Shown one piece after another: positions 1-6,681 of a DNA stretch of 8,021 nt. Under the pieces are notes generated by a model. The model saw only the letters and a list, made by a program, of their open reading frames with translations. It was not told the DNA's origin and searched no databases. The translations under genes and the position numbers were made by a program. Positions within the stretch are counted from its first letter, which is position 1, and each line of letters opens with the position of its first letter. This DNA comes from JALOAT01 sp041677345 (lineage in GTDB: Bacteria; Pseudomonadota; Gammaproteobacteria; Thiohalomonadales; Thiohalomonadaceae), in NCBI GenBank assembly GCA_041677345.1, contig JBAYQE010000113.1:1-8021 (forward strand), read 5' to 3'.

Positions 1-45
1 AAAAAAAACCCCGGGCTAAGGGGGAGGAAAAGCGCCCGGGGTTTT
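1..45 (-). terminator. Intrinsic terminator ending the polA-downstream small RNA
   Basis: Read on the minus strand, a perfect 12-bp stem (45-34 paired with 16-5, core CCCCGGGC/GCCCGGGG flanked by A4/T4) encloses a 17-nt loop (33-17) and runs into eight T (8-1) at the window edge. On the plus strand only four T follow the stem, so termination should be stronger for minus-strand transcripts. The loop is long and pyrimidine-rich (TTTTCCTCCCCC core), which is unusual for a simple terminator and matters for the small RNA. It is also the first terminator-like structure downstream of polA, so it may end polA read-through as well. Confidence 0.85.
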
Positions 46-131
46 GAGGACCCGACTCGGGGGGTGCCGAGGCGGGCCGGCTACACCCCGTCAGGGAGAG
101 CGACGGGACGAGGCAAGCACTTGGCTTACCT
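1..131 (-). ncRNA. Candidate trans-acting small RNA downstream of polA (Spot 42/ErsA position)
   Basis: No credible gene lies between polA and the window edge, but the minus strand folds into four successive hairpins. Hairpin 1 is 131-124 with 118-111, 8 bp including one G-U pair, loop CAAGU. Hairpin 2 is 107-102 with 92-87, CCCGUC/GACGGG, loop GCUCUCCCU. Hairpin 3 is 76-67 with 60-51, 9 bp with one internal mismatch, loop CACCCC. Hairpin 4 is the terminator. The G-U pair in hairpin 1 would be a C-A mismatch on the other strand, so the fold favours minus-strand transcription. Loop 2, the UCCUC linker (50-46) and the terminator loop are complementary to Shine-Dalgarno sequences. In E. coli the Spot 42 gene spf lies just downstream of polA on the same strand, and Pseudomonas ErsA is, from memory, a roughly 130-nt RNA at the same locus. 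Homology is inferred from position, size and architecture, not from alignment. The 5' end is uncertain by several bases. Confidence 0.66.
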
Positions 132-132
132 G

Positions 133-161
133 TGGGATGCCGGGGTGCATGAAAAAGTTCC
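133..161 (-). promoter_or_regulatory. Possible sigma-E/AlgU-type promoter of the small RNA
   Basis: On the minus strand GGAACTT (161-155) matches the -35 element of extracytoplasmic-stress sigma factors of the RpoE/AlgU group. It is followed after 17 nt by TCCCA (137-133), a partial match (3 of 5) to the AlgU -10 TCTGA. Transcription would start at about 131-127, at the beginning of hairpin 1. Pseudomonas ErsA is known to depend on this type of sigma factor, which makes the position suggestive. The -10 is weak and no good sigma-70 promoter was seen here. Confidence 0.4.
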
Positions 162-207
162 CGGTGATGCCGTAAATTGTGCTGCGTAATGAGTACTGCA
201 TCACACT

Positions 208-2919
208 TCAGTGCGCCTCATCCCAGTTGGCGCCCATGCCAACCTCCACCACCAGAGGTACCGAGAGGCTCGCGGCCGCTTCCATGAGGCGCCGGATATG
301 GGCAATGGCCTCCGTCTCCTGTCCTTCCCGGATTTCGAACACCAGCTCGTCATGGACCTGCATGATCATGCGGCAGTCCAGTGCGCTGTCCGCCAGCCAG
401 ACGTCGATGGCCAGCATGGCCCGCTTGATGATGTCGGCGGCCGTACCCTGCATGGGTGCGTTGATGGCGGTGCGCTCGGCATACTGGCGGCGCTGCATGT
501 TGGAGGCTCGTATGTCCGGGACGTACAGCCGGCGGCCGAACACCGTCTCCACGTAGCCGCGCTCGCGGGCGGTCTCGCGGGCCTGCTCCATGTAGCGCTT
601 CACCCCGGGATAACGGGTGAAATAGAGGTCCACGTAGCCTTGGGCCGCGCTGCGATCGATACCCAGCTGCTTGGCGAGGCCGAAGGCGGACATGCCATAG
701 ATGAGGCCGAAGTTGATGGCCTTGGCGGAACGGCGCTCCTCGGCGGTCACCTGCTCGGGGTCGCGCCCGAACACCTCGGCGGCGGTGGCCCGGTGGATGT
801 CCTGTCCGCCGGCGAAGGCCCGCACCAGGCCTTCATCTCCGGAGAGGTGCGCCATGATGCGCAGCTCGATCTGGGAATAGTCCGCCGCCAGCAGGCGGTA
901 ACCGGGCGGGGCCACGAAGGCCTGGCGGATACGCCGGCCCTCGGCGGTGCGCACCGGGATGTTCTGCAGGTTCGGGTCCGAGGAGGAAAGGCGCCCGGTG
1001 GCCGCCACCGCCTGGTGATAGGAGGTATGCACCCGCCCGGTACGTGCACTGACCTGCTCGGGCAGGCGGTCGGTATAGGTGGACTTGAGCTTGGCGAGGC
1101 TGCGGTAGTTGAGGATGAGCTGCGGCAGCGGGTATTCGAGCGCCAGTTCCTGCAACACGTCCTCGGCCGTGGAGGGCTGGCCCGTGGCGGTCTTGGCGAG
1201 CACGGGCAGGCCCAGCTTGCCGAACAGGATCTCCTGGATCTGTTTGGGTGAAGCCAGGTTGAACGGTCCGCCGGCGACCTCGAAGGCCTCCCGCTCCACC
1301 TCCAGCATGTGCGCGGCGAGCTCGTTGCTCTGGCGGCGCAGCATGTCCACGTCCACCAGTACGCCCGTGCGTTCCATGCACGACAGTACCGGCACCAGCG
1401 GCACCTCGATGTCCTGATACACCTGGGCGAGCGTGCCTTCGGCCTGCAGCCTGGGCCAGAGGGCGCGGTGAAGCTGCAGGGCCACGTCGGCGTCCTCGGC
1501 GGCGTAGGCAGTGGCCTGTTCCAACGCCACCTGGTCGAAGCTGAGCTGCCTGGCACCCTTGCCGGCCACCTCCTCGAACAGGATGGTCTTGTGGCCGAGG
1601 TACTTGAGGGACAGGGAATCCAGGTCGTGGCGCGAGGCGGTGGAATCGACCACATAGGATTCGAGCATGCTGTCGTGGGCAATGCCGCGCAAGGTGATGC
1701 CGTGGTTGGCCAGCACGCTCATGTCGTACTTGAGGTTATGGCCGAGCTTGGGACGCGTCGGGTCCTCCAGCAGAGGCTTGAGCGCGGCGAACACACGATC
1801 GCGGTCCAGTTGCTCAGGCGCGCCGGGGTACCGGTGGGCGAGGGGTACGTACACGGCCTCGCCCGGGTTCACGGCGAAGGACACGCCCACGATCTCGGCC
1901 TGCATGTAATCGAGGCTGGTGGTCTCGGTGTCGAAGGCGAACAGCGGTGCCTCGCGCAGGCGTTCGAGCCAGCGCTCGAACTCGGCCCAGCCGGTGACCG
2001 CATGATGGTCCTTGACCCCGGTCTCCGGCGGTGCGGCGTGCAGGCGGGCCTCGGCACGCTCGGATCCGAGCAGCTCGGCCAGCCAGCTCCTGAATTCCAG
2101 GCGCGTGAACCAGGCCTTGAGGGCAGCACGATCCGGCGCCAGCCGGTTGAGGTCTTCGGGTGCGACGGGCAGCTCCACATCACACTTGATGGTGACCAGC
2201 TCGCGCGACAGCGGCAGGTGGCCCAGGCTGGCGCGCAGATTCTCGCCGACCACCCCCTTGATCGCGTCCGCGTGCGCCATGACACCGTCCAGGCTCTCGT
2301 ACTGCTGCAGCCACTTGACGGCGGTCTTGGGGCCCACCTTCGGCACGCCGGGCACGTTGTCGGTGGTATCACCGATGAGCGCCAGGTAGTCGATGATGCG
2401 TTCCGGCGGCACGCCGAATTTCTCGATCACCCCTTCACGGTCCATTTCCGTGCCGGTCATGGTGTTCACCAGGCGCACGCCCGGCCGCACCAGCTGGGCC
2501 ATGTCCTTGTCACCGGTGGAGACCACCACCTCCATCCCGTGTTCGTGGGCACGCACCACCAGGGTGCCGATCACGTCGTCGGCCTCCACCCCCTCCACGC
2601 ACAACAGCGGCAGGCCCATGGCGCGGATGATGGCATGCAGCGGCTCGATCTGGCCCGCCAGTTCGCCCGGCATGGGCGGACGATGGGCCTTGTAGTCGGC
2701 GTAGAGCACGTCGCGGAAGGTGGGGCCCTTGGCGTCGAACACCACGGCCACGTGCTCCGGGTCGTAGTCGGCGAGCAGGCGACGCAGCATGTTCACCACG
2801 CCGTAAACGGCGCCTGTGGGTTCGCCCGCGGAGTTGGTCAACGCCGGCAGGGCGTGGAAGGCGCGGTACAGGTAGGAAGAGCCGTCCACCAGGACGAGAC
2901 GCTTGATACTATCGGTCAT
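208..2919 (-). CDS. polA: DNA polymerase I
   Basis: A 903-residue full-length PolA (E. coli 928) that fills gaps and removes RNA primers in lagging-strand synthesis and excision repair. The N-terminal 5'-nuclease domain (about 1-290) has VDGSSY (11-16), the arch YKAHRPPMP (76-84), EGVEADDVIG (109-118), STGDKDM (134-140) and GDTTDNVPGVPKVGPKTA (183-200). The proofreading exonuclease domain (about 300-500) looks active: Exo I D330/E332 in FDTET, Exo II N395/D399, Exo III Y472/D476. The polymerase domain has motif A with D680 in ADYSQIELR, motif B from R730 to Y741 including K733 and F737, and motif C VHDE (855-858) with D857. ATG at 2919 is chosen because the protein begins just before the conserved VDGSSY strand. 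The sequence before it shows no clear Shine-Dalgarno. It is transcribed divergently from the LOG gene. No frameshift or missing catalytic residue is seen. Confidence 0.98.
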   Translation of the reverse strand: MTDSIKRLVLVDGSSYLYRAFHALPALTNSAGEPTGAVYGVVNMLRRLLADYDPEHVAVVFDAKGPTFRDVLYADYKAHRPPMPGELAGQIEPLHAIIRAMGLPLLCVEGVEADDVIGTLVVRAHEHGMEVVVSTGDKDMAQLVRPGVRLVNTMTGTEMDREGVIEKFGVPPERIIDYLALIGDTTDNVPGVPKVGPKTAVKWLQQYESLDGVMAHADAIKGVVGENLRASLGHLPLSRELVTIKCDVELPVAPEDLNRLAPDRAALKAWFTRLEFRSWLAELLGSERAEARLHAAPPETGVKDHHAVTGWAEFERWLERLREAPLFAFDTETTSLDYMQAEIVGVSFAVNPGEAVYVPLAHRYPGAPEQLDRDRVFAALKPLLEDPTRPKLGHNLKYDMSVLANHGITLRGIAHDSMLESYVVDSTASRHDLDSLSLKYLGHKTILFEEVAGKGARQLSFDQVALEQATAYAAEDADVALQLHRALWPRLQAEGTLAQVYQDIEVPLVPVLSCMERTGVLVDVDMLRRQSNELAAHMLEVEREAFEVAGGPFNLASPKQIQEILFGKLGLPVLAKTATGQPSTAEDVLQELALEYPLPQLILNYRSLAKLKSTYTDRLPEQVSARTGRVHTSYHQAVAATGRLSSSDPNLQNIPVRTAEGRRIRQAFVAPPGYRLLAADYSQIELRIMAHLSGDEGLVRAFAGGQDIHRATAAEVFGRDPEQVTAEERRSAKAINFGLIYGMSAFGLAKQLGIDRSAAQGYVDLYFTRYPGVKRYMEQARETARERGYVETVFGRRLYVPDIRASNMQRRQYAERTAINAPMQGTAADIIKRAMLAIDVWLADSALDCRMIMQVHDELVFEIREGQETEAIAHIRRLMEAAASLSVPLVVEVGMGANWDEAH

Positions 2920-2948
2920 TGGCTGAAGCGGTCGGAAGGGCGGACCGC

Positions 2949-2954
2949 ATTATG
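2949..2954 (-). promoter_or_regulatory. Candidate -10 element of the polA promoter
   Basis: CATAAT on the minus strand (2954-2949) matches the sigma-70 -10 in five of six bases and lies 30 nt before the polA ATG. No good -35 is seen at 16-18 nt; that position falls at about 2972-2977, next to the -10 of the divergent promoter. Confidence 0.35.
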
Positions 2955-2977
2955 GCTAAAATGATTGAACCCGACGA

Positions 2978-2983
2978 TACAAT
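2978..2983 (+). promoter_or_regulatory. Candidate -10 element for the LOG-DUF2782 operon
   Basis: TACAAT matches the sigma-70 -10 in five of six bases and would give a leader of about 30 nt before the ATG at 3020. The -35 region (about 2955-2960) is poor and abuts the proposed polA -10, so the two promoters would overlap and could compete. Confidence 0.4.
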
Positions 2984-3019
2984 ATGCCGGCGCGGATCGG
3001 CCGTGCGTGAAAGGTTTCC

Positions 3020-3745
3020 ATGAACGACGACAGCAAGCACCGCCACCCGGGGATGACCCCCATCGACGACTCCATGCTCACCCGCGAGTCATGGAAGATC
3101 TTCCAGATCATGGCGGAATTCGTGGAAGGCTTCGAACGCCTCGCCCGTATCCGACCCTCGGTGAGCATCTTTGGTTCGGCCCGCATGAAGCCCGATCACC
3201 CTTATTACCAGCTCACCGAGGCCATTGCGCGCCAGCTCTCCGATGCAGGCTTCTCCGTGGTGAGCGGCGGCGGCCCGGGCATCATGGAGGCAGCCAACAA
3301 GGGTGCCTACGCCGGCAAGTCGCCTTCTGTCGGTCTCAACATCCAGCTCCCCCACGAGCAGAGCGGGAATCCCTACCAGGACATATCCCTCAGCTTCCGC
3401 CACTTCTTCGCGCGCAAGGTGATGTTCGTGAAGTACGCGACGGCCTACGTGGTGCTCCCGGGTGGTTTTGGCACCCTGGACGAGCTGGCCGAGATCCTGA
3501 CCCTGGTGCAGACCGGCAAGACCCGGCGCATCCCCATCATCCTGGTGAATTCCGCCTTCTGGGCCGGCCTCATCGACTGGCTGCGCGCGAAGCTCGTCGC
3601 CGAGGGCATGATCGATGCGGCCGACATGGAACTGTTCCAGGTGCTCGACACCCCTGAAGAAGTCGTCGACTCCATCTTTCGCCATTACGAACAACGTGGT
3701 TTCGAGCCCTCCGCCGAGGAGCGCGAGATCCTGCTCGACCTCTGA
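3020..3745 (+). CDS. LOG-family (TIGR00730) nucleotide phosphoribohydrolase
   Basis: A 241-residue cytosolic Rossmann-fold protein of the LOG/lysine decarboxylase-like superfamily. Known members hydrolyse nucleoside 5'-monophosphates to free base and ribose 5-phosphate; some plant and bacterial members act on cytokinin nucleotides. The old name lysine decarboxylase is wrong for this group. The two family signatures are present: SGGGPGIMEA (82-91) and PGGFGTLDE (147-155), with R132/K133 between them as in active enzymes. The N-terminal extension of about 45 residues before SVSIFGSAR is usual for the longer subgroup. ATG is preceded by GAAAGG (3009-3014) at 5-nt spacing. It is followed after 8 nt by the DUF2782 gene, so the two are probably cotranscribed. 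The actual substrate cannot be read from the sequence: purine salvage or turnover is the likely role, and cytokinin production is not implied. Confidence 0.9.
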   Translation: MNDDSKHRHPGMTPIDDSMLTRESWKIFQIMAEFVEGFERLARIRPSVSIFGSARMKPDHPYYQLTEAIARQLSDAGFSVVSGGGPGIMEAANKGAYAGKSPSVGLNIQLPHEQSGNPYQDISLSFRHFFARKVMFVKYATAYVVLPGGFGTLDELAEILTLVQTGKTRRIPIILVNSAFWAGLIDWLRAKLVAEGMIDAADMELFQVLDTPEEVVDSIFRHYEQRGFEPSAEEREILLDL

Positions 3746-3753
3746 GGCATCCT

Positions 3754-4113
3754 ATGCGCCGTATCGCTACACCCCTGCTGCTGGCCAGTCTGGCCATGCC
3801 GGTCTTCGCCCAGGACACCGACCAGGTGCCACCGCCCCCACCCATGCCCGAAGTGCCTGCCGATGCACCCGCGACCGGGGCACCGCCGGACACGGTGGAG
3901 GAGCTCCTGGAGCCACAGGTGACCATCGTCCGCCGCGAGCGTGAGGTCATCGAGGAATACCGCGTGTCGGGCCAGCTCTACATGGTGCGCATTACCCCAC
4001 GCTCCGGCCCGCCCTATTTCCTCATCGACACCGACGGCGACGGCAGTCTGGAGACCCGCAGGAACGAGTTGTCCAACCCCGAAATCCCGCAGTGGGTGTT
4101 GTTCCGCTGGTAA
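3754..4113 (+). CDS. Exported DUF2782 family protein
   Basis: A 119-residue protein with an N-terminal signal peptide: MRR, a hydrophobic stretch (about 5-18), then VFA and a likely cleavage before Q20. A proline-rich linker (about 25-45) leads to a compact C-terminal domain (about 50-119) containing EPQVTIVRR, EEYRVSGQLYMVRITP, an acidic DTDGDG loop (92-97) and the ending IPQWVLFRW. This pattern matches the uncharacterised DUF2782 family, which in gammaproteobacteria such as Pseudomonas is found next to polA. The DTDGDG turn resembles a calcium-binding loop but only one copy is present, so metal binding is conjecture. It is predicted periplasmic, with no lipobox cysteine. Its Shine-Dalgarno GAGG (3744-3747) overlaps the stop codon of the LOG gene, so translation is probably coupled. 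The biological function is unknown. Confidence 0.88.
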   Translation: MRRIATPLLLASLAMPVFAQDTDQVPPPPPMPEVPADAPATGAPPDTVEELLEPQVTIVRREREVIEEYRVSGQLYMVRITPRSGPPYFLIDTDGDGSLETRRNELSNPEIPQWVLFRW

Positions 4114-4151
4114 TGCGCGCCCCGGGTGAAGTGTCGCGGCGTAGGGCGACG

Positions 4152-4174
4152 TTTTCCACAGAAGCTGTGGATAA
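4152..4174. promoter_or_regulatory. Inverted pair of DnaA boxes
   Basis: TTTTCCACA (4152-4160, plus strand) and TTATCCACA (read on the minus strand, 4174-4166) face each other across 5 nt, giving a 23-nt palindrome with a single mismatch. The second is the perfect E. coli DnaA box; the first fits the TTWTNCACA consensus. The same palindrome could fold as a hairpin, but no T-run follows on either strand, so a terminator is unlikely. It lies in the gap between the convergent DUF2782 and uvrD genes, not in a promoter region. Confidence 0.6.
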
Positions 4175-4272
4175 CTCTGTGTGTACTCTGGGGGCTCCCG
4201 GCGCGAAGTCCGGTGGCGACTGGCTGTCGGCCAAATTGGCGAAATTTTCACCAGCGCCCGCACTCTTCGGAA

Positions 4273-4285
4273 AATCAATAAGTTG
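4273..4285 (+). promoter_or_regulatory. IHF-binding consensus
   Basis: AATCAATAAGTTG fits the IHF consensus WATCAANNNNTTR at every position. It lies in the AT-richest part of the gap, between the DnaA-box pair and the third DnaA box. A single consensus match is suggestive rather than proof of binding. Confidence 0.45.
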
Positions 4286-4303
4286 CACGACAATACGGGC
4301 ATT

Positions 4304-4334
4304 CTGACAGGCAGTGGCCACTAACTTCCGTCAG
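4304..4334. repeat. Hairpin in the convergent gap
   Basis: CTGACAGG (4304-4311) pairs with CCGTCAG (4328-4334), 7 bp with one bulged A. Inside it is the perfect 10-nt palindrome AGTGGCCACT (4313-4322). No T-run follows on either strand, so this is not a classical intrinsic terminator. It could still help stop transcription between the converging genes or be part of the DnaA/IHF locus. Role unknown. Confidence 0.35.
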
Positions 4335-4355
4335 GCGCTCCCGTTTCCTGTCCCA

Positions 4356-4364
4356 TGTGCATAA
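4356..4364 (-). promoter_or_regulatory. Third DnaA box
   Basis: TTATGCACA on the minus strand fits TTWTNCACA and has the same orientation as the perfect box at 4174-4166. It lies 10 nt beyond the uvrD stop codon. Confidence 0.5.
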
Positions 4365-4374
4365 CACACGTCGG

Positions 4375-6534
4375 TCACGCCGGCTCCAGATTGGCATAGG
4401 CCAGCACCAGCCACTTGCTGCCTACCGCATCGAAGTTGACCTGTACGCGTGCCTGGGCACCCTGGCCCTCGCAGGCCAGCACCACGCCCTCACCGAACTT
4501 GGGATGGCGCACGTGCTGGCCCAGGCGCAGGCCGCCGGCGGTTTCCTCCACCACGGCGCGCCGCGCGAACCAGGGCTGGCTCACGGTGCCGCGCAGGCGC
4601 ACCTCTTCCAGGTGCTCGCGGGGGATTTCGCCAAGAAACCGTGACGGACGCGTGGTGTGTTCCTGCCCGTACAGCCGGCGCACCTCGGCCCAGGTGAGAT
4701 AGAGGCGCTGGCGCGCGCGGGTCATGCCCACGTAGCAGAGGCGCCGCTCCTCTTCGAGCCGGCCCGGCTCGTCCATGGACATCTGGTGGGGAAACAGGCC
4801 CTCCTCCATGCCGGCCATGAAGACAAGCGGAAACTCCAGACCCTTGGCCGAGTGCAGGGTCATGAGCTGCACGCTGTCCTCGCCCTCGCCCGCCTGGCCT
4901 TCGCCCGCCTCCAGCGCCGCGTGGGCAAGGAAGGCCCCCAGGGCATCCATGCCCGCGTGTTCCACCTCGTCGTACTCGAACTGGCGCGCAGCGTTGACCA
5001 GTTCCTCCAGGTTTTCGATGCGGTCTTCGCCGCGGCCGGTCTTCTCCTTGCGGTAGTGCTCGATGAGCCCGGAGCCCGCGATCACGTGCTCCACCTGCTC
5101 GTGCAGCTCCACGCCCTCCACGCCCGCGGTGAGGCGCTCGATGAGGTCGATGAAGGCCTTCAGTGCGTTGGCCGCGCGCGCGGCGAAGGCCTGGTGCGCA
5201 AGCAGGTCGCGCGCCGCCTGCCACAGCGGCACACCGAAGTTGCGCGCGTGCTCGCGCAACTGCTCCACCGTGCGTTCGCCGATACCACGCGTGGGCGTGT
5301 TCACCACCCGCTCGAAAGAGGCGTCGTCCGTGCGGTTGAACAACAGGCGCAGATAGGCCAGCGCGTCCTTGATCTCGGCGCGCTCGAAGAAGCGCAGGCC
5401 CCCGTATACGCGATAGCGCACGCCCGCCTGCATGAGCGCCTCTTCGATGACCCGCGACTGGGCGTTGGAACGGTACAGCACCGCCACTTCCGAGCGCCTG
5501 CCGCCATGGGCCTCGTGCTCGCGGATGCGCTCGACGATGAAACGCGCCTCATCGATCTCGTTGAACGCGCCGTAGACGCGAATGGGCTCGCCCTTCTCGC
5601 CCTCGGTCCACAGCTCCTTGCCGAGGCGATCGGCGTTATGGGCGATGAGTGCGTTGGCGGCCGCGAGGATGGTGGCCGTGGAGCGGTAGTTCTGTTCCAG
5701 GCGCACCAGACGCACGTCCGGGAACTCGTCCACGAAGCGGTGGATGTTCTCGATGCGCGCACCGCGCCAGCCGTAGATGGACTGGTCGTCGTCACCCACG
5801 GCGAACACCAGGCCCTCACTGCCCGCGATGAGCCTGAGCCAGTCGTACTGGATGGCATTGGTGTCCTGAAACTCGTCCACCAGGATATGGCGAAACCGCC
5901 GCCGGTAGTGGTCGAGGATGTCCGGGCGCGCCTTCAGCAACTCGAAGGCGCGCAGCAGCAGCTCGGCGAAGTCCACCAAGCCACTGCGTTGACACGCCTC
6001 TTCGTAGGCCTGGTACAGCTTGAACATCTGACGTTGGTAGGGGTCGTCGCCCGGACCCAGATCCTTGGGACGCTTGCCCTCGTCCTTGCGCGCATTGATG
6101 AACCACTGCACCTGCTTGGGCGGCCAGCGTGCTTCATCCACGCCCTGTTCGCGCAGCAGGCGGCGCACGATGCGCAGTTGGTCGTCGCTGTCGAGGATCT
6201 GGAAACCCGAAGGCAGCCCGGCGTCCTGCGCATGGGCGCGCAACAGGCGATGGGCGAGCCCGTGGAAGGTGCCCACCCACATGCCCGTGGTGGGGATCCC
6301 CAACAGGTGTTCGATGCGCCCGCGCATTTCATGCGCGGCCTTGTTGGTGAACGTGACGGCGAGGATGCCGTAGCTCGAGGCCTGCCCGGTGCGGATGAGC
6401 CAGGCCACGCGATGGGTGAGCACGCGGGTCTTGCCGCTGCCGGCGCCGGCCAGGATGAGCAGGTTACCAGGAGGGGCGGCCACCGCCTCGCGCTGAGCGG
6501 GGTTCAGGGCGTCGAGAAGATCGGAAACATCCAT
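4375..6534 (-). CDS. uvrD: DNA helicase II (UvrD)
   Basis: A 719-residue superfamily 1A 3'-to-5' helicase (E. coli UvrD is 720) used in nucleotide excision repair, where it releases UvrC and the cut oligonucleotide, in methyl-directed mismatch repair, and in removing stalled RNA polymerase. Motifs in order: Q motif NPAQREAV (11-18), Walker A AGAGSGKT (29-36), Ia TFTNKAAHEM (61-70), Walker B LVDEFQDTN (218-226), III GDDDQSIYGWRGA (247-259), IV QNYRS (281-285), V VQLMTLHSAKGLEF (555-568) and VI YVGMTRARQRLYL (601-613). The C-terminus (about 668-719, GLRLGQHVRHPKFGEG onward) is the Tudor-like RNA polymerase-binding domain present in UvrD/PcrA and absent from Rep, which settles the name. The start MDVSDLLDALN matches the E. 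coli UvrD start. There is no clear Shine-Dalgarno. It lies 147 nt after tsaC on the same strand. No LexA box was found, unlike E. coli uvrD. Confidence 0.97.
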   Translation of the reverse strand: MDVSDLLDALNPAQREAVAAPPGNLLILAGAGSGKTRVLTHRVAWLIRTGQASSYGILAVTFTNKAAHEMRGRIEHLLGIPTTGMWVGTFHGLAHRLLRAHAQDAGLPSGFQILDSDDQLRIVRRLLREQGVDEARWPPKQVQWFINARKDEGKRPKDLGPGDDPYQRQMFKLYQAYEEACQRSGLVDFAELLLRAFELLKARPDILDHYRRRFRHILVDEFQDTNAIQYDWLRLIAGSEGLVFAVGDDDQSIYGWRGARIENIHRFVDEFPDVRLVRLEQNYRSTATILAAANALIAHNADRLGKELWTEGEKGEPIRVYGAFNEIDEARFIVERIREHEAHGGRRSEVAVLYRSNAQSRVIEEALMQAGVRYRVYGGLRFFERAEIKDALAYLRLLFNRTDDASFERVVNTPTRGIGERTVEQLREHARNFGVPLWQAARDLLAHQAFAARAANALKAFIDLIERLTAGVEGVELHEQVEHVIAGSGLIEHYRKEKTGRGEDRIENLEELVNAARQFEYDEVEHAGMDALGAFLAHAALEAGEGQAGEGEDSVQLMTLHSAKGLEFPLVFMAGMEEGLFPHQMSMDEPGRLEEERRLCYVGMTRARQRLYLTWAEVRRLYGQEHTTRPSRFLGEIPREHLEEVRLRGTVSQPWFARRAVVEETAGGLRLGQHVRHPKFGEGVVLACEGQGAQARVQVNFDAVGSKWLVLAYANLEPA

Positions 6535-6540
6535 GGCGGG

Positions 6541-6549
6541 ATTTTATCA
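6541..6549 (-). promoter_or_regulatory. Extended -10 promoter element at the uvrD start
   Basis: On the minus strand TGATAAAAT (6549-6541) is an extended -10 element (TGn plus TAAAAT, five of six). The -35 position (6569-6564) has no TTGACA likeness. Its -10 ends 6 nt before the uvrD ATG, so the start would fall at or next to the ATG, giving a leaderless or nearly leaderless transcript. Confidence 0.35.
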
Positions 6550-6681
6550 GACCTGTAGCAGCGGCTCCTGGGCCGATGATTTTCACAGTAGGCACGGCCA
6601 CCGCGACCCGGGGAGGGAAGGCTGCGGCCGTGGTGATCTTCATCTGCCGCCGCGGCGATCACTGTGCACGTTGCCCGGTGA

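Noticed and set aside
1..131. Plus-strand RNA with GGA motifs in loops (CsrA/RsmA sponge)
   Set aside because: The loops AGGGAGAGC and GGGGAGGA look CsrA-like on the plus strand, but the long T-run and the G-U pair both point to minus-strand transcription.
1309..2964. Long plus-strand open frame (551 codons) opposite polA
   Set aside because: It is antisense to a fully conserved polA, has histidine/glycine/glutamine-rich composition typical of the reverse of GC-rich codons, and shows no recognisable motif.
4152..4174. Palindrome as an intrinsic terminator for the DUF2782 operon
   Set aside because: No T-run follows on either strand, and both arms fit the DnaA-box consensus.
4092..4307. Small plus-strand open frame (71 codons) in the convergent gap
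   Set aside because: It overlaps the DUF2782 end, spans the DnaA-box palindrome and IHF site, and has no Shine-Dalgarno or family resemblance.
4657..6558. Long plus-strand open frame (633 codons) opposite uvrD
   Set aside because: Antisense to an intact uvrD with the same composition artefact; no domain is recognisable.
6535..6600. LexA box upstream of uvrD
   Set aside because: A TACTGT half-site is present, but the matching ACAG half at the required spacing is missing.
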